In this document: positions 15,597-24,659 of the stretch, piece after piece
Numbering within the stretch: position 1 is the first letter of the stretch
Layout of the letters: every line of letters begins with the position of its first letter
Translations under genes and position numbers: made by a program
Origin: a virus
DNA: 36,599 nt
IMG/VR virus record: IMGVR_UViG_3300043429_000464
Coordinates: 1-36,599 of that record
Reading direction: 5' to 3' (one strand)
Notes under the pieces: generated by a model
The model's database searches: none
Told to the model about the DNA's origin: nothing
The model's input: the letters and a program-made list of their open reading frames with translations, nothing else

Positions 15597-17037
15597 CGTT
15601 GTTGGTCTCCTCGTCCTCTGGTCCTTCGTCCTCGGTGCCTTCCGACTCCTCAATCTCAGTTGTCGGTGTGCTCACCACGGGTGCCATCGGTGCGTCTGGT
15701 GCGGGATCGGCTGAGTAGCCATACTGGGCGAGAAACTCGTCTTCTTCATGCAGCTTGCGGACAACATCTCGCCAGTCGTCGCCGTACTTCTCCCGGCGGA
15801 TCTCTGAGCGGGTTCTCAGCTTCGCCTGGATCGCCATCACGTCGCCGTTGATCTCCTGTTCTGGGTTCCAGTAGGGCACGCCAGCAGGGATCCAGTCCCA
15901 GTTGATCTGGTCGATGTTTGTGACGCCTTCTGGCATCGTCAGCAGGCCCTCAGCAATCCATTGCTGGATCTTCCAGACGGTGATCCGGTCTAGTGCTTCC
16001 TTGAGGTCTTCACGCTTGGCCTTGCAGCTCTGCTGGTACTGAATCAGTGCAGCACGGGAACCGAAGAAATTGGTGTAGGCTTCGTCGTAGAAGCTCCACG
16101 GAATATCGAGCGACTTGAGGGCAGATTGCAGGCTCAGCGTGAGGAACGCCTGAAACTCCGTCGATGGGTGGCGAGATTCCAGGAATTCAGCCTTGTCGCC
16201 TGGGTCAAGTTCCAGCTTGACTGGGCCTCTGCCTAGATCGACGCGGTATTCGTCGCCATAAAGTTCGGCATCGTCGTCGGCCATTTCTCGGGTAATGGCG
16301 AGCGCGAATAGCTGCGTGATTTTCGCCTTCGCCCGTGCGTAGTCGGTGACTTCGAGGCTGTCCTGAAAGGATGCGATCGCACTGGTCAGCGGCGACACTC
16401 CGCGAATCTGATCGAAAGAGTCGAAGTAGGCCAACTGGATGACATTGCCAGCCCGAATCTCACGCTCGAAAGTGTAATTGCCATCCTTATTCCGCTCATG
16501 GACTGCGACTCGCTTCACTCGTCCGCCAGGCCCAAGCAGAACGCCATGAATCCAGTTCTGCGTAGGATCGGTAATCGATTGCGGGTCTCTGATCCGATCA
16601 CCTTCAATCGCTTGCAAACGGCCATCGGCGAGCTTGAGGAAAAACACGTCGCCATCGATGACGCGGCGAGCCTCAGCCAAGCGAATCATCCGCCGCAGCG
16701 AATGCCTGGCCGCCACGTCGCAGTTGATCGGGCGGTTGTACCAAGCCATCAGGCTTTCGAGCTGCTCGTTAAACTGAGCATCTTCAGTCGCAGCTTGAAA
16801 CGTGAAAGTGCTCACGTAGTCCAAGTGTTTGCGAATTGCCCAGGCAGCGACCGAGAAATTGCGGTTGAGTTCCCGCGCACCTTCGATGACTCGCCGGCGC
16901 TTGTCAGGACCCAGCAGAGCATCGCTGGTCTGGATGCGGGTACCCGGATCGCGGCGGTTCTGCCCAGGTTCCGCTGCGATGTACCGCCCGAAACTCTGGA
17001 GCCATCGTTTTGCTACGCTGGGTGCCTCACGAATCAT
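15589..17037 (-). CDS. Portal protein, lambda gpB family, 482 aa
   Basis: The pattern RRVIEGARELNRNFSVAAWAIRKHLDYVSTF, then RMIRLAEARRVIDGDVFFLKLADGRLQAIEGDRIRDP, and later RGVSPLTSAIASFQDSLEVTDYARAKAKITQLFALAI is characteristic of lambda-type portals. The dodecameric ring forms the DNA entry channel at one capsid vertex. The C-terminal 50 residues are acidic (runs of Glu and Asp). The gene overlaps the protease by eight bases and the gpW-like gene by eleven, as in lambda's W-B order. Confidence 0.92.
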   Translation of the reverse strand: MIREAPSVAKRWLQSFGRYIAAEPGQNRRDPGTRIQTSDALLGPDKRRRVIEGARELNRNFSVAAWAIRKHLDYVSTFTFQAATEDAQFNEQLESLMAWYNRPINCDVAARHSLRRMIRLAEARRVIDGDVFFLKLADGRLQAIEGDRIRDPQSITDPTQNWIHGVLLGPGGRVKRVAVHERNKDGNYTFEREIRAGNVIQLAYFDSFDQIRGVSPLTSAIASFQDSLEVTDYARAKAKITQLFALAITREMADDDAELYGDEYRVDLGRGPVKLELDPGDKAEFLESRHPSTEFQAFLTLSLQSALKSLDIPWSFYDEAYTNFFGSRAALIQYQQSCKAKREDLKEALDRITVWKIQQWIAEGLLTMPEGVTNIDQINWDWIPAGVPYWNPEQEINGDVMAIQAKLRTRSEIRREKYGDDWRDVVRKLHEEDEFLAQYGYSADPAPDAPMAPVVSTPTTEIEESEGTEDEGPEDEETNNDE

Positions 17038-17278
17038 GGCAGTTCCCCAGGTTGATTCCCGACATCCGAGAACGGGTGCGGCTGTAGCGGGTGACTTCCT
17101 TGCGCCAGTACTGCAATTCCTTCATCGCCTGGCCGCGATCAAACTGGACGTTCGTACCGTCCACTGATACGGACACGATCCCGGCACCGGAGGCGATCTG
17201 CTCCTCCAGTGCGGTTGCCATCGATCTGGCGAATTCGAGCTTGCGGTTACGCTCAGAAAAGTCTGGTTCTGTGCTCAT
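17027..17278 (-). CDS. gpW-like head-tail joining protein, 83 aa
   Basis: The pattern 'RKLEFARSMATALEEQI' followed by a beta hairpin (VSVSVDGTNVQFD), then a second helix (MKELQYWRKEVTRYS) and a basic tail matches lambda gpW, a 68-residue protein of helix-hairpin-helix layout. Lambda gpW attaches below the portal after packaging. Its position between terminase and portal is the lambda arrangement. The start ATG has a short leader and its end overlaps the portal gene. Confidence 0.8.
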   Translation of the reverse strand: MSTEPDFSERNRKLEFARSMATALEEQIASGAGIVSVSVDGTNVQFDRGQAMKELQYWRKEVTRYSRTRSRMSGINLGNCHDS

Positions 17279-17317
17279 ACGAACATAGAAACCAAAAAAC
17301 GCGTTTTTCAGCCGATC

Positions 17318-17554
17318 CTAACTATCAGGATCTGAGGATTTGGGCGGAAATTCCGAAACTTCCCGCAGGATGCTGAACTGGTTGCAGAATTTGCAACAGA
17401 CGCGAAACCGTTTGATCGATTGCCCGAGTTCGGGATGGTTCGCTGTCTGGTACGCTCCAGACTGTTTGACCAGCCCACCGCATTCCTGGCAGTGAGGGCA
17501 GCAGGGCAGCGTTTTGGTGACAACTGGCGGTCGTGGTCGCTTGTTGGTGCTCAT
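17318..17554 (-). CDS. Small zinc-finger protein, 78 aa
   Basis: The start overlaps the terminase stop by four bases (17551-17554). Residues 18-27 (CCPHCQECGG) and 53-59 (CCKFCNQ) give two pairs of closely spaced cysteines, enough for a zinc ribbon. The N-terminal residues are basic (NKRPRPP). In phage Mu and relatives a small zinc protein (Com) regulates translation, and zinc-ribbon proteins also occur as terminase accessory factors; nothing here decides between these. No separate terminase small subunit was found upstream. Confidence 0.68.
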   Translation of the reverse strand: MSTNKRPRPPVVTKTLPCCPHCQECGGLVKQSGAYQTANHPELGQSIKRFRVCCKFCNQFSILREVSEFPPKSSDPDS

Positions 17555-19701
17555 AGATAGCTCACTCTTCCTCGATCTCGCCTCGGTGGTGGTTGGTCAG
17601 GCTTGGTCGTCTCTGGTTGTGCAGGCTGATCGCCAGCGTTCGGGCTGGGCATCGCTGCTGATCGCTTCCGCTTCGGGCCAGCGTCCGATGGAAGCTTGCA
17701 ACCCTCCATCGAAGCAGCCACGCAGCAACCAACGAGGCAGTCCAGCCAGTGGTTGTCAGGTCGGTCGGGCTTGATCTTCCATTCGTCAACCGTGCGGCCC
17801 TTGCCCTCAGTCCTCACGGCGTACTCTGCGCGGAGGTGCTTGGCGATTGTCTCATGTTCCAGCGGGCTCGCCTGGTACAGCGTCAAACTGCCTGGCGTGC
17901 CTGGTTCAGTGGCTAGGCGACTGTGGAGGAATGACTTCCAGTAGTTCGCATCGAACAAAACGTGCCGAATTGGCGAGTCCTTCGCCCGATCGATTCGCCA
18001 GTGTGAACCGACAGCACGGCCCATTTTGCGCGTATGGTGGGCGTTCAGCGGATCGCTCGATGCTCCCACGCCTCGCCCGTGAGATGGGAACAGAATCGAG
18101 CGACTACCACTGCCCTGGCAGAACTGGTAAACGATGTTCCGAGACAGACCCCAGTTGGCGTCGATCATCATGCGAGACACCGGCAGCTCAAGCCCGTCCT
18201 CAGTCTTCCAGCGTCGATGGATGATCTGGTCTTCAATCGCCTTCAGTGCTTTCGCCAGCTTCGCCTCCAGCGACTCACCAGGCCAGAGTTTGGAGAAGTT
18301 GTTGCGAACATTCTGCATCCTGAAATTGGTCGTTCGCTGGCCAGGGTAGGCGCCGTATTCGACAACCGCTGCAGTGAAATCATCGCGGAACGCTGCCACA
18401 GCGTAGAACAGCAGCTCTTGCTGGACGTCAACAAATGCAACCAGCTTCGTAGAGTTCGACGGGAGAATCCCGCGTCCGGTTGATCCAGTCCGCTTGGTGA
18501 TCTCATCTTCGCTGAGGATCCGGTCGTCTGCTTTGATCTCTAGCGGCTGGTTCTGGTACTCAGCCCAGAATGCTGCCTCATCGCGGAAGTAAAGATTCAT
18601 GCAGTTTTGAACCGCTGAGATCTCATCCTCATTGAACCGATCAGGCCAAGCCGGCCGGCTTCCTTCGTCCATCGCTGCTTGGTTGTCACGATAGAACGCT
18701 GTCGCTTCGCTGGTATCTGAACCGTTTCGGAAGCACGCCTCCCGAATCTCCTGGTACCGGTTCCAGAGATCCATGTTGGTCGGCATTCCGTAGAGGATCT
18801 GCGTGCGTTCGCCGTGCCACTCTGGAGACTTCGCACGATCCAGCGACTGGTCGGCCAAGTCGCCTCGGGAAATCACCGTGCAAGCCATCACGCCGGCAAT
18901 CTTCACCTTTGGCCCAGAAAGGCCCAGAACATCGCCGTTGACGATGGCTAGCCGGTCGTCAGTCTGTGTGGCCGACTTGGCGGATTCCCGCGTCTGTGGG
19001 TCATCCAGGAGCACGTAATCGGGACGAATGACGTCACCTGATGGTAGCGTTTCTTGCTGCCCGCGAACGTCGCCGGTGATCCCGCAAACAGAGACGATGG
19101 AACCCGACGCCCGCGATCCTTCGATGGTCGGCAAACGGAGGTTGTCAGCGAGCCACTTGATACTGGTCGGCTGGCCCTGGTAGGTCTGGCCGTTGGTTCT
19201 CGCCGTCTTGCCTTCCAGCTTCACGATCGGGAGGCAAACTTCCGGGAAGTCAGCAAGCAGGAGCGGGTTAAACCTGAGCTCCGACTTGATCCCGTCGAGC
19301 AGTTTTTGCGCCTTCGGTTCAGTGGCACCGATTAGGCACAGCCATCGGCGCAGGCCGGTAAGCAGTGCCCAGGTCGCCGAGGTGATCGAGATAGTCGTCT
19401 TGCCGGATCCGCGAGGCATGGCAAGAGCAAACAGCCCGCCAGAGCGTGCGGTGGTTTCGATCCGCTCAATGACGCGAAGGTGGTCTTCGCTCCAGCCCAT
19501 GTGGAACGCTGACGGGCGGTAGATTTCGCAGAACGCCCGAAGGCTCGATTCAGCCTCAGCCCGACGCACGGGATCCGCCGGTTTCGGAATGTCGCCGATG
19601 TCCGATGCGGCTGCGTACTTGTCGCGCATCCGCTGCGCCATGTTCTCACGGTGCGCCCGGTATTCCTCGGCAAGTTGTTCCTTAGTCTTCTGAGTTCTCA
19701 C
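17551..19701 (-). CDS. Terminase large subunit, lambda gpA type, 716 aa
   Basis: The ATPase domain shows Walker A AMPRGSGKTT (94-103) and Walker B PDYVLLDDPQT (227-237). A conserved GITGDVRGQQ lies before it. The nuclease domain follows with VAFVDVQ (421-427; candidate metal-binding Asp425) and the C-terminal NHWLDCLVGCCVAAS segment typical of gpA-type terminases. The motor packages DNA through the portal and cuts concatemers. The start is a GTG that overlaps the fibre gene stop (GTGA). The tail after residue 680 is Pro/Lys/Arg-rich. A gpA type would suggest cohesive-end packaging, though no cos site is demonstrated. Confidence 0.93.
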   Translation of the reverse strand: MRTQKTKEQLAEEYRAHRENMAQRMRDKYAAASDIGDIPKPADPVRRAEAESSLRAFCEIYRPSAFHMGWSEDHLRVIERIETTARSGGLFALAMPRGSGKTTISITSATWALLTGLRRWLCLIGATEPKAQKLLDGIKSELRFNPLLLADFPEVCLPIVKLEGKTARTNGQTYQGQPTSIKWLADNLRLPTIEGSRASGSIVSVCGITGDVRGQQETLPSGDVIRPDYVLLDDPQTRESAKSATQTDDRLAIVNGDVLGLSGPKVKIAGVMACTVISRGDLADQSLDRAKSPEWHGERTQILYGMPTNMDLWNRYQEIREACFRNGSDTSEATAFYRDNQAAMDEGSRPAWPDRFNEDEISAVQNCMNLYFRDEAAFWAEYQNQPLEIKADDRILSEDEITKRTGSTGRGILPSNSTKLVAFVDVQQELLFYAVAAFRDDFTAAVVEYGAYPGQRTTNFRMQNVRNNFSKLWPGESLEAKLAKALKAIEDQIIHRRWKTEDGLELPVSRMMIDANWGLSRNIVYQFCQGSGSRSILFPSHGRGVGASSDPLNAHHTRKMGRAVGSHWRIDRAKDSPIRHVLFDANYWKSFLHSRLATEPGTPGSLTLYQASPLEHETIAKHLRAEYAVRTEGKGRTVDEWKIKPDRPDNHWLDCLVGCCVAASMEGCKLPSDAGPKRKRSAAMPSPNAGDQPAQPETTKPDQPPPRRDRGRVSYL

Positions 19702-21434
19702 TCGTCGTCGCCGTAGAACGAACCTAGTTCAACAGGGTCGGCTGGTGCCACCTCTGGCAGCGTCACGTAGAACGCTTTGTTGTCGGCGGCGCCTCGGTAT
19801 ACCTTGTACCGGCAGCCAGGGAACAGGTTGGTGAACTGTGCCACGCCTGAGCCGTTCGCCGTCACCGTGCGTAGCTTGGAATCCAGAGCCAGGCCCTTCG
19901 ATCCCTTCGGTACGTCAACGAGCTGCATCGTGACGCTGACGCCCGATTCGACGACGCCAAGATGGCTGTAGCATGTCCAGTAGCCGGTCATCTGGCCCGC
20001 TGGGCTCGGTGTGATCGAGATCGCGGTGAGGCTGTAGGAAACTGTTTCGTCGTCATCGACCACCAGCGACGCGCCGGCAAACGTCGCATTCGGTGAGGTG
20101 ATCGCAACGGCCCAGGTGCCATCGTCAACGTTGAACGTGATTTGGCCGCTAGCGTTGGTCGATCCGACGTACGTTTCGGCAGCCTTCGTCAGTCGTACCG
20201 ACGCGCCTTCGACGGGTGCGGCCGACAGCGTAACGGTGATGGCGACAGTTCGGGCACCGGTGCCAGTTCCGCCTCCGCCACCACCAGATGGAGCATTCTG
20301 GAGAGCGGAAGTCGAGAAACGAGCATTGGCGGTTCCGTCGTTGACAATCATCGTTGTCAGATCAACCATCTGAGTAAGCCCACCTACAGCCGTTGCAATC
20401 TCAGTCGCTGCCGATGCTGCGAGTGCATTGGAGTCGATCGCACCTGCGGCAAAATGGGTGTTGTCAATAACGGCTGGCTGTAGTTCGTGGATGTCGGCGG
20501 CTACGTGGTTGGAGCCGGTAACCATCACAGTGCGGTTGCTGTTCGCTGCAATCAAAACGGAATCGAGGTAGCCAGCCCTGGTGGCTGTCCAATTGCTGGC
20601 AAGTGCTGCGTTGTCAGTTCCTCGCATGTCAGTATTCGTGGTCGTGGTGTCAACCAGCGTGACGCGGGAGATGTGGCCCGAGCCATTGATTCCAAGCGCG
20701 GCAAAGTTTGACGGAAACGCCTGAGTCAGTGCGTAGCCTGTTTTGTCGTTGTTCGTGCCAACCGTTACCGGGCTGGTGACGCTGTTGACTGATCCGGCAA
20801 CATTCCCGCCAACGTTTCCAGTTACGCTCCCAACTGATCCAGTGACGCTTCCAACGGACCCGGATAGATTGCCCGTGATGTTGCCAGTGATGTTGATCGA
20901 CGCCGATGATGGCAAGGCAACTGCATCGGTGACAGCCTTGATCGTGGTCCCGCTAAGGCTAAGCGTAGCGGTTGGTGATCCCACATTGGCAAGATCGATT
21001 CCCGCCTCACCGCCAGCGGAAACGTCCAGTGTGCGTCCTGCTGTGGTCGGCTTGAGCGCACCGAATGCGTCAGTTTGGTAATCAACTGCATCAAGTTCGA
21101 TCTCGATGTCGACTGGGTGCATGTTTGCGGCACCACGCAAGCAGATTTCGACGAACCGAGCACCAGCCGCAAGGGCAGCATCGGGGATGTCGATTTCATA
21201 TCGACCCGTCCGCGATCCGCTGGCGACAATCCCGCCACTGGTAAACGTTCCAAGGGTCTTGGAAACCAGCGTTACGCTCGTCCATGTCGATTGGCCTTGT
21301 CTGCGATACTCAAGGACCAGCCCGCTCGTCGTGTGCGTCAAACCGCCAAGGCCCGCGCCGGTGGTCGAGGTGTTGTCATAGACGATGATCGGAAGGCTGA
21401 CGGATGTAATCCCCGCGCGTAATTTTCGCTTCAT
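19698..21434 (-). CDS. Tail fibre-type protein with Gly/Ser/Val repeats and Ig-like domain, 578 aa
   Basis: The N-terminal part (about 1-120) is a beta domain with the look of phage BppU-like fibre bases. Residues about 180-220 are a repeat tract of short GSV/GNV/TGN units, as found in triple-stranded fibre shafts. A Gly-rich hinge (six Gly) then leads to a domain with AAPVEGASVRLTKAAETYVG...ASGQITFNVDDGTW, a carboxypeptidase-regulatory/Ig-like fold often used for adhesion. Receptor binding is likely. The gene lies upstream of the terminase and not with the tail genes, and overlaps both neighbours by four bases. Confidence 0.82.
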   Translation of the reverse strand: MKRKLRAGITSVSLPIIVYDNTSTTGAGLGGLTHTTSGLVLEYRRQGQSTWTSVTLVSKTLGTFTSGGIVASGSRTGRYEIDIPDAALAAGARFVEICLRGAANMHPVDIEIELDAVDYQTDAFGALKPTTAGRTLDVSAGGEAGIDLANVGSPTATLSLSGTTIKAVTDAVALPSSASINITGNITGNLSGSVGSVTGSVGSVTGNVGGNVAGSVNSVTSPVTVGTNNDKTGYALTQAFPSNFAALGINGSGHISRVTLVDTTTTNTDMRGTDNAALASNWTATRAGYLDSVLIAANSNRTVMVTGSNHVAADIHELQPAVIDNTHFAAGAIDSNALAASAATEIATAVGGLTQMVDLTTMIVNDGTANARFSTSALQNAPSGGGGGGTGTGARTVAITVTLSAAPVEGASVRLTKAAETYVGSTNASGQITFNVDDGTWAVAITSPNATFAGASLVVDDDETVSYSLTAISITPSPAGQMTGYWTCYSHLGVVESGVSVTMQLVDVPKGSKGLALDSKLRTVTANGSGVAQFTNLFPGCRYKVYRGAADNKAFYVTLPEVAPADPVELGSFYGDDE

Positions 21435-22096
21435 GATCGGTAGCCTCCATCGTATCCGCGCGGAAGAAACATTGCACCAGCACTGCCGCCCGTCTGCTGA
21501 TGATCTTGTTCGTAAAGTTGAATCACCCCAGTCCGCCAGAATGCGGAGGTCGCAACAGTGACGTCAGTATTGGGCCAGCTCGTCAACGTAGCGTTGCTAT
21601 CATGCCACGCCATCTCCCAGCCCGTTCCGACTTGCCCGACAACAAAGCTCATGTTCGTAGGTGGATTCTCGATTGCGTTGGTGTCAAGACGCATCGCCGC
21701 AAATCCGGCGAACCAGCGATCGGCCGCGCCTTCCCGGTCGTTTGCTGCGGCGAATGCAGAATACCGTAGCGTCGTCGAGGTGCCGCTGTTACCGTTGGCG
21801 AATCCCGGCTGAACGGTGTACCCAGTTCCGCCACGATACACGACGACAATCAGCCCGTCAGCGCTGGTCCATGTGCCCGAAGTCTCGCTGGATGATGCTG
21901 CAATCTTGTATCCGATTCGGTAAGCCGTGAGGCTCCCTGAAACAGTCCCGTGATTGATCCAGCCAGATGGTAAAGCCGGGACGGTCGTTGCACCGTCATT
22001 GAAAGCAAAAGCCATCAGCAAGTCACCAGCGGCATGAGTGCCGAGGGTGACAGATGATGTTGCGGCTGCGGCTGAACTGATGCGGGAGATTGTCAA
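21431..22096 (-). CDS. Fibre-associated beta-rich protein, 221 aa
   Basis: The start is TTG at 22096, chosen because it overlaps the upstream stop (TTGA) and no closer ATG keeps the conserved start. The protein is Ala/Thr/Ser/Gly-rich and beta-type (LIVVVYRGGTGYTV; DLLMAFAFNDG), ending in a Gly-rich tail (RGYDGGYRS). This resembles jelly-roll tip proteins found beside phage fibres that bind cell-surface glycans. No enzymatic motif is evident. It is co-translated with the fibre gene. Confidence 0.74.
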   Translation of the reverse strand: MTISRISSAAAATSSVTLGTHAAGDLLMAFAFNDGATTVPALPSGWINHGTVSGSLTAYRIGYKIAASSSETSGTWTSADGLIVVVYRGGTGYTVQPGFANGNSGTSTTLRYSAFAAANDREGAADRWFAGFAAMRLDTNAIENPPTNMSFVVGQVGTGWEMAWHDSNATLTSWPNTDVTVATSAFWRTGVIQLYEQDHQQTGGSAGAMFLPRGYDGGYRS

Positions 22097-22590
22097 ATTT
22101 GCGGCTCCGTATCTGGGTTACCATCCCATGCGTCGATCGCCGCGATGTTGGCGTTGTGCTTGCTAGAGGACATCTTACGCAATTCGTTTTGACGTCTTTC
22201 TTTCTTCATCGCCTGCCAGGCAGCGACAATCTGGGCGTCCACCTCGGGCAGTTTGTTCAGCCCACAAAGCGACACCATCCGACGACCAACGGCCGCGATG
22301 GCCTGACACGATGGGTGAGAGATGGCGAGCAACTTCGCATTGAATTCAGCATCGCCAATCGGCAGACCTGATCCGCCAGCCTGATGAACCACCCAGCCAA
22401 GCCCGATCGACTGAAGGAAGGAAATTAACGGTTCGACATTCGCGTCGCCAATGATCTGTGCGATGCCCAGCAGCGTCCACATCTGGCGATCCACCAGCAG
22501 GTGTGATGGATCCTTCGCAGCGGCGAGGATCTCAGCTTCGGTGAGCGACTCCCAGTTGTCGATCGCCTCGATGACTTTTCGGTAGCTCAC
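22093..22590 (-). CDS. Hypothetical protein, 165 aa, fibre/lysis region
   Basis: Unrecognised. It starts at a GTG overlapping the upstream stop (GTGA). The N-terminal part has several helices (MWTLLGIAQIIGDANVEPLISFLQ) and the C-terminal third is strongly basic (KKERRQNELRKMSSSKHN) before an acidic tail. There is no signal peptide or clear membrane helix. It could be a fibre chaperone, since it sits directly upstream of two fibre genes, or a terminase small subunit given its place before the terminase, but there is no helix-turn-helix to support the latter. Confidence 0.7.
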   Translation of the reverse strand: MSYRKVIEAIDNWESLTEAEILAAAKDPSHLLVDRQMWTLLGIAQIIGDANVEPLISFLQSIGLGWVVHQAGGSGLPIGDAEFNAKLLAISHPSCQAIAAVGRRMVSLCGLNKLPEVDAQIVAAWQAMKKERRQNELRKMSSSKHNANIAAIDAWDGNPDTEPQI

Positions 22591-22844
22591 AGTGGGCCTC
22601 CTGCCTTGCGTTCGATTTCAATCAGCCTGCCTTCGAGCTGCGACACCTTGGAATTGATCTGCAACCGATCTTCGTAGCACTCATCCGACGCAGCAGAGCA
22701 TTCGTCCAGCCGCTTCTGCATGTCCGCAATCTGGGCTGCGTTGCGATCCTCGGAACGCTTCCAGAGAAACGTGGTTGCAGCAGCCAAGCCACCGATCGCG
22801 GTGACAAGCCAGCCAAAAACGGTTTGCGGGTTCTCAGGGTTCAT
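22587..22844 (-). CDS. Membrane-anchored coiled-coil protein (holin/spanin-like), 85 aa
   Basis: One N-terminal membrane segment (about residues 8-27, FGWLVTAIGGLAAATTFLW) is followed by a basic KRSEDR and a coiled coil reaching nearly to the C-terminus (MQKRLDECSAASDECYEDRLQINSKVSQLEGRL). The layout, a short membrane anchor plus helical rod, is that of inner-membrane spanins or of class III holins. It sits beside a peptidase gene in a likely lysis cassette. Without functional data either assignment is tentative. Confidence 0.72.
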   Translation of the reverse strand: MNPENPQTVFGWLVTAIGGLAAATTFLWKRSEDRNAAQIADMQKRLDECSAASDECYEDRLQINSKVSQLEGRLIEIERKAGGPL

Positions 22845-22853
22845 TGGGCGTCC

Positions 22854-23888
22854 TCAGTCAATGACAACAAGTGGCGGGCTGTCGGGCATGTCGATTTCTT
22901 CCAGGGTCATCGTGGTTGGCAACTTCGCTTTGTACCAGCGGTCGAGTTCCTCGGCCGGGATGTTGTACATCGCCTTCGGGCCCCAGGAAGTGTTGTTCAG
23001 GATGAAAAACAGGTTGCCAGAGCGGTCGTAGAAGTGCCCGCTCCAGCCCATGTTATGGGCCCAGCGATCGTTCGGGTTGCGGGCGTGAATGTCGAACCCG
23101 TCGCGGTGCGTGCCAGTCTTCCTGATAGCAATCATCGAGCACATGAACGCAGTCTTCATCTGCTTCGATGCTTCCAGGTGCTCATCGACTGAGTTGATTT
23201 TGACGGATGCCAGCAGGCGAGAGTCGCAGAACTGGCGAAGCGATTCGATATGCTCCCAGTTTCCGAAAGCACGGTAGAGCGATGGCTTGCCGATTGGCTC
23301 TGGCAGCATCTTGGGAGCGTCGGCATCAAGGGTTCTCAGCAGTTCCAGCAGCTTCGGTGTCGAGCAGTCGAGAACTCCATCTTTCATGAGACTTTCGGCC
23401 ATAGGCTCGCAGTAGAGCCCGTCGCTTCCCCGCATGTTTGCCCGCTTGCGTGCCATGCCGTACGTTTGAGGTGCGTAAGGTGCGATCGAACTGGGCCCAA
23501 ACTCCGTCGTCCCAAGATACTCCTCGCCGTCGCCTCTCGCCGCGATTTGGGCAATTGCCCGCTGTACCCAAACGCGAAAAGTATTCGAGGCAACACAAGA
23601 GCCAATGTCCTGCGGAAGCCAGTCGAATTTTCGGCCCCATGTGATTTCCTCTAGGGTGTTCAGGCAAACGCTGTCGGCCCGCATCCCTTTGCGTTCCATC
23701 GCCTCCGACCAGCGACGCTGGATGCCTGGCAGAACGCGGTTGGTGGTTGGCCTGGATCGGTACGCAACCGGCATGTCCGCCGCCGCTCGCTCATGGTACT
23801 CGGTCTCATACCGAACCATCTCCGCCTCGGTCAGCGTTCCATCGCCCCAGCCCTGCGGCCCGATTGCGTGATCCAATCCGGTGCTCAT
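22854..23888 (-). CDS. Papain-like (C1-type) cysteine peptidase, 344 aa
   Basis: The catalytic set of a papain fold can be read in order: a Gln93 oxyanion residue and Cys98 in QDIGSCVAS, His278 in WAHNMGWSGH, and Asn298/299 in NNTSWGP (papain: QGSCGSCWAF, H, NSWG). The domain between is long and includes a YGMARKRANMRG segment. No signal peptide. Peptidases of this kind are uncommon in phage lysis or tail regions; here the gene sits between a secreted protein and a membrane protein in the late operon. It may digest a host surface or wall protein for exit or entry, or process virion proteins. Confidence 0.8.
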   Translation of the reverse strand: MSTGLDHAIGPQGWGDGTLTEAEMVRYETEYHERAAADMPVAYRSRPTTNRVLPGIQRRWSEAMERKGMRADSVCLNTLEEITWGRKFDWLPQDIGSCVASNTFRVWVQRAIAQIAARGDGEEYLGTTEFGPSSIAPYAPQTYGMARKRANMRGSDGLYCEPMAESLMKDGVLDCSTPKLLELLRTLDADAPKMLPEPIGKPSLYRAFGNWEHIESLRQFCDSRLLASVKINSVDEHLEASKQMKTAFMCSMIAIRKTGTHRDGFDIHARNPNDRWAHNMGWSGHFYDRSGNLFFILNNTSWGPKAMYNIPAEELDRWYKAKLPTTMTLEEIDMPDSPPLVVID

Positions 23889-24658
23889 CTGCCAGCCTCC
23901 AGACCGGCCGCGATGCAGGACCAGTAGGAATTGAGGCTGGCTTTGTCGAGCGGCCAGCGGGCGGTAAGATCCTGGTTGATCTGGGCGAAGAGGTCGCGGA
24001 CGCGCTGCCGTTCGGTCTCAGGGATCGTCTGGGTGATCGCCCGGATGTCGTTCTGAAGCAGCCCGCCAGCGGTGGCAACCGTCAGCGTCGGGTCGTCAGT
24101 AATGCGGGCAGCGTAGGAGCGGTACACGGCAGCCAGTTCCAGCCGCTTCGGGACACCGACAGCCCAGGTGGCGACTCGTTTGGCGAGTTCGTCGAAATCC
24201 TTCGGCAGGTTGTCAGGGATCGGTGGCTGTGGTGGCGTTGGAGGTGTTGGTGGTTGCGGTGTTCCGAGGGTGACGACCATTGAGAACCGAGCGATTCCCT
24301 TTTCGGGATCGAAGCCGATCGCCTCGATGAGGTACTCACCTGGCTCGCCACTGAGGACTAGGGACTGCCGGCCGGTCTCCCGGCTGATCTCCTGCAGCTC
24401 GCCTTTCTCGGTCAGCGATCGGCGAGCGGTCACATCCCAGAACCGACAGTCAGTGCTCACCTCGATCAGTGCGACTTGCTGCTGTGTCACCTGCGCCTCG
24501 CCGTCGATCAGTACGAGCGAGCCAAGGAGGGTGGGAGGCTCAGATGAGGCGATCACAAGTGCCGAGCGGTTTTGAGCACTGAGCGTGATCATTCCGTACT
24601 GGCCGACGGCGGGCGAGGCGACTAGAGCAATCAGCAGGATCGAGGCGAGGAGCCGCAT
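23885..24658 (-). CDS. Secreted protein with signal peptide and Pro-rich linker, 257 aa
   Basis: Residues 1-19 (MRLLASILLIALVASPAVG) form a clear Sec-type signal peptide with a likely cut before Gln20. The mature N-terminal half is beta-rich (SLVLSGEPGEYLIEAIGFD). A Pro/Thr linker (PQPPTPPTPPQPPIP) leads to a helical C-terminal half. A signal peptide is unusual for a virion protein and suggests a periplasmic or surface role, such as a spanin-like or lysis accessory protein or superinfection exclusion factor. It overlaps the peptidase gene by four bases. No lipobox cysteine is present. Confidence 0.75.
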   Translation of the reverse strand: MRLLASILLIALVASPAVGQYGMITLSAQNRSALVIASSEPPTLLGSLVLIDGEAQVTQQQVALIEVSTDCRFWDVTARRSLTEKGELQEISRETGRQSLVLSGEPGEYLIEAIGFDPEKGIARFSMVVTLGTPQPPTPPTPPQPPIPDNLPKDFDELAKRVATWAVGVPKRLELAAVYRSYAARITDDPTLTVATAGGLLQNDIRAITQTIPETERQRVRDLFAQINQDLTARWPLDKASLNSYWSCIAAGLEAGR

Positions 24659-24659
24659 A

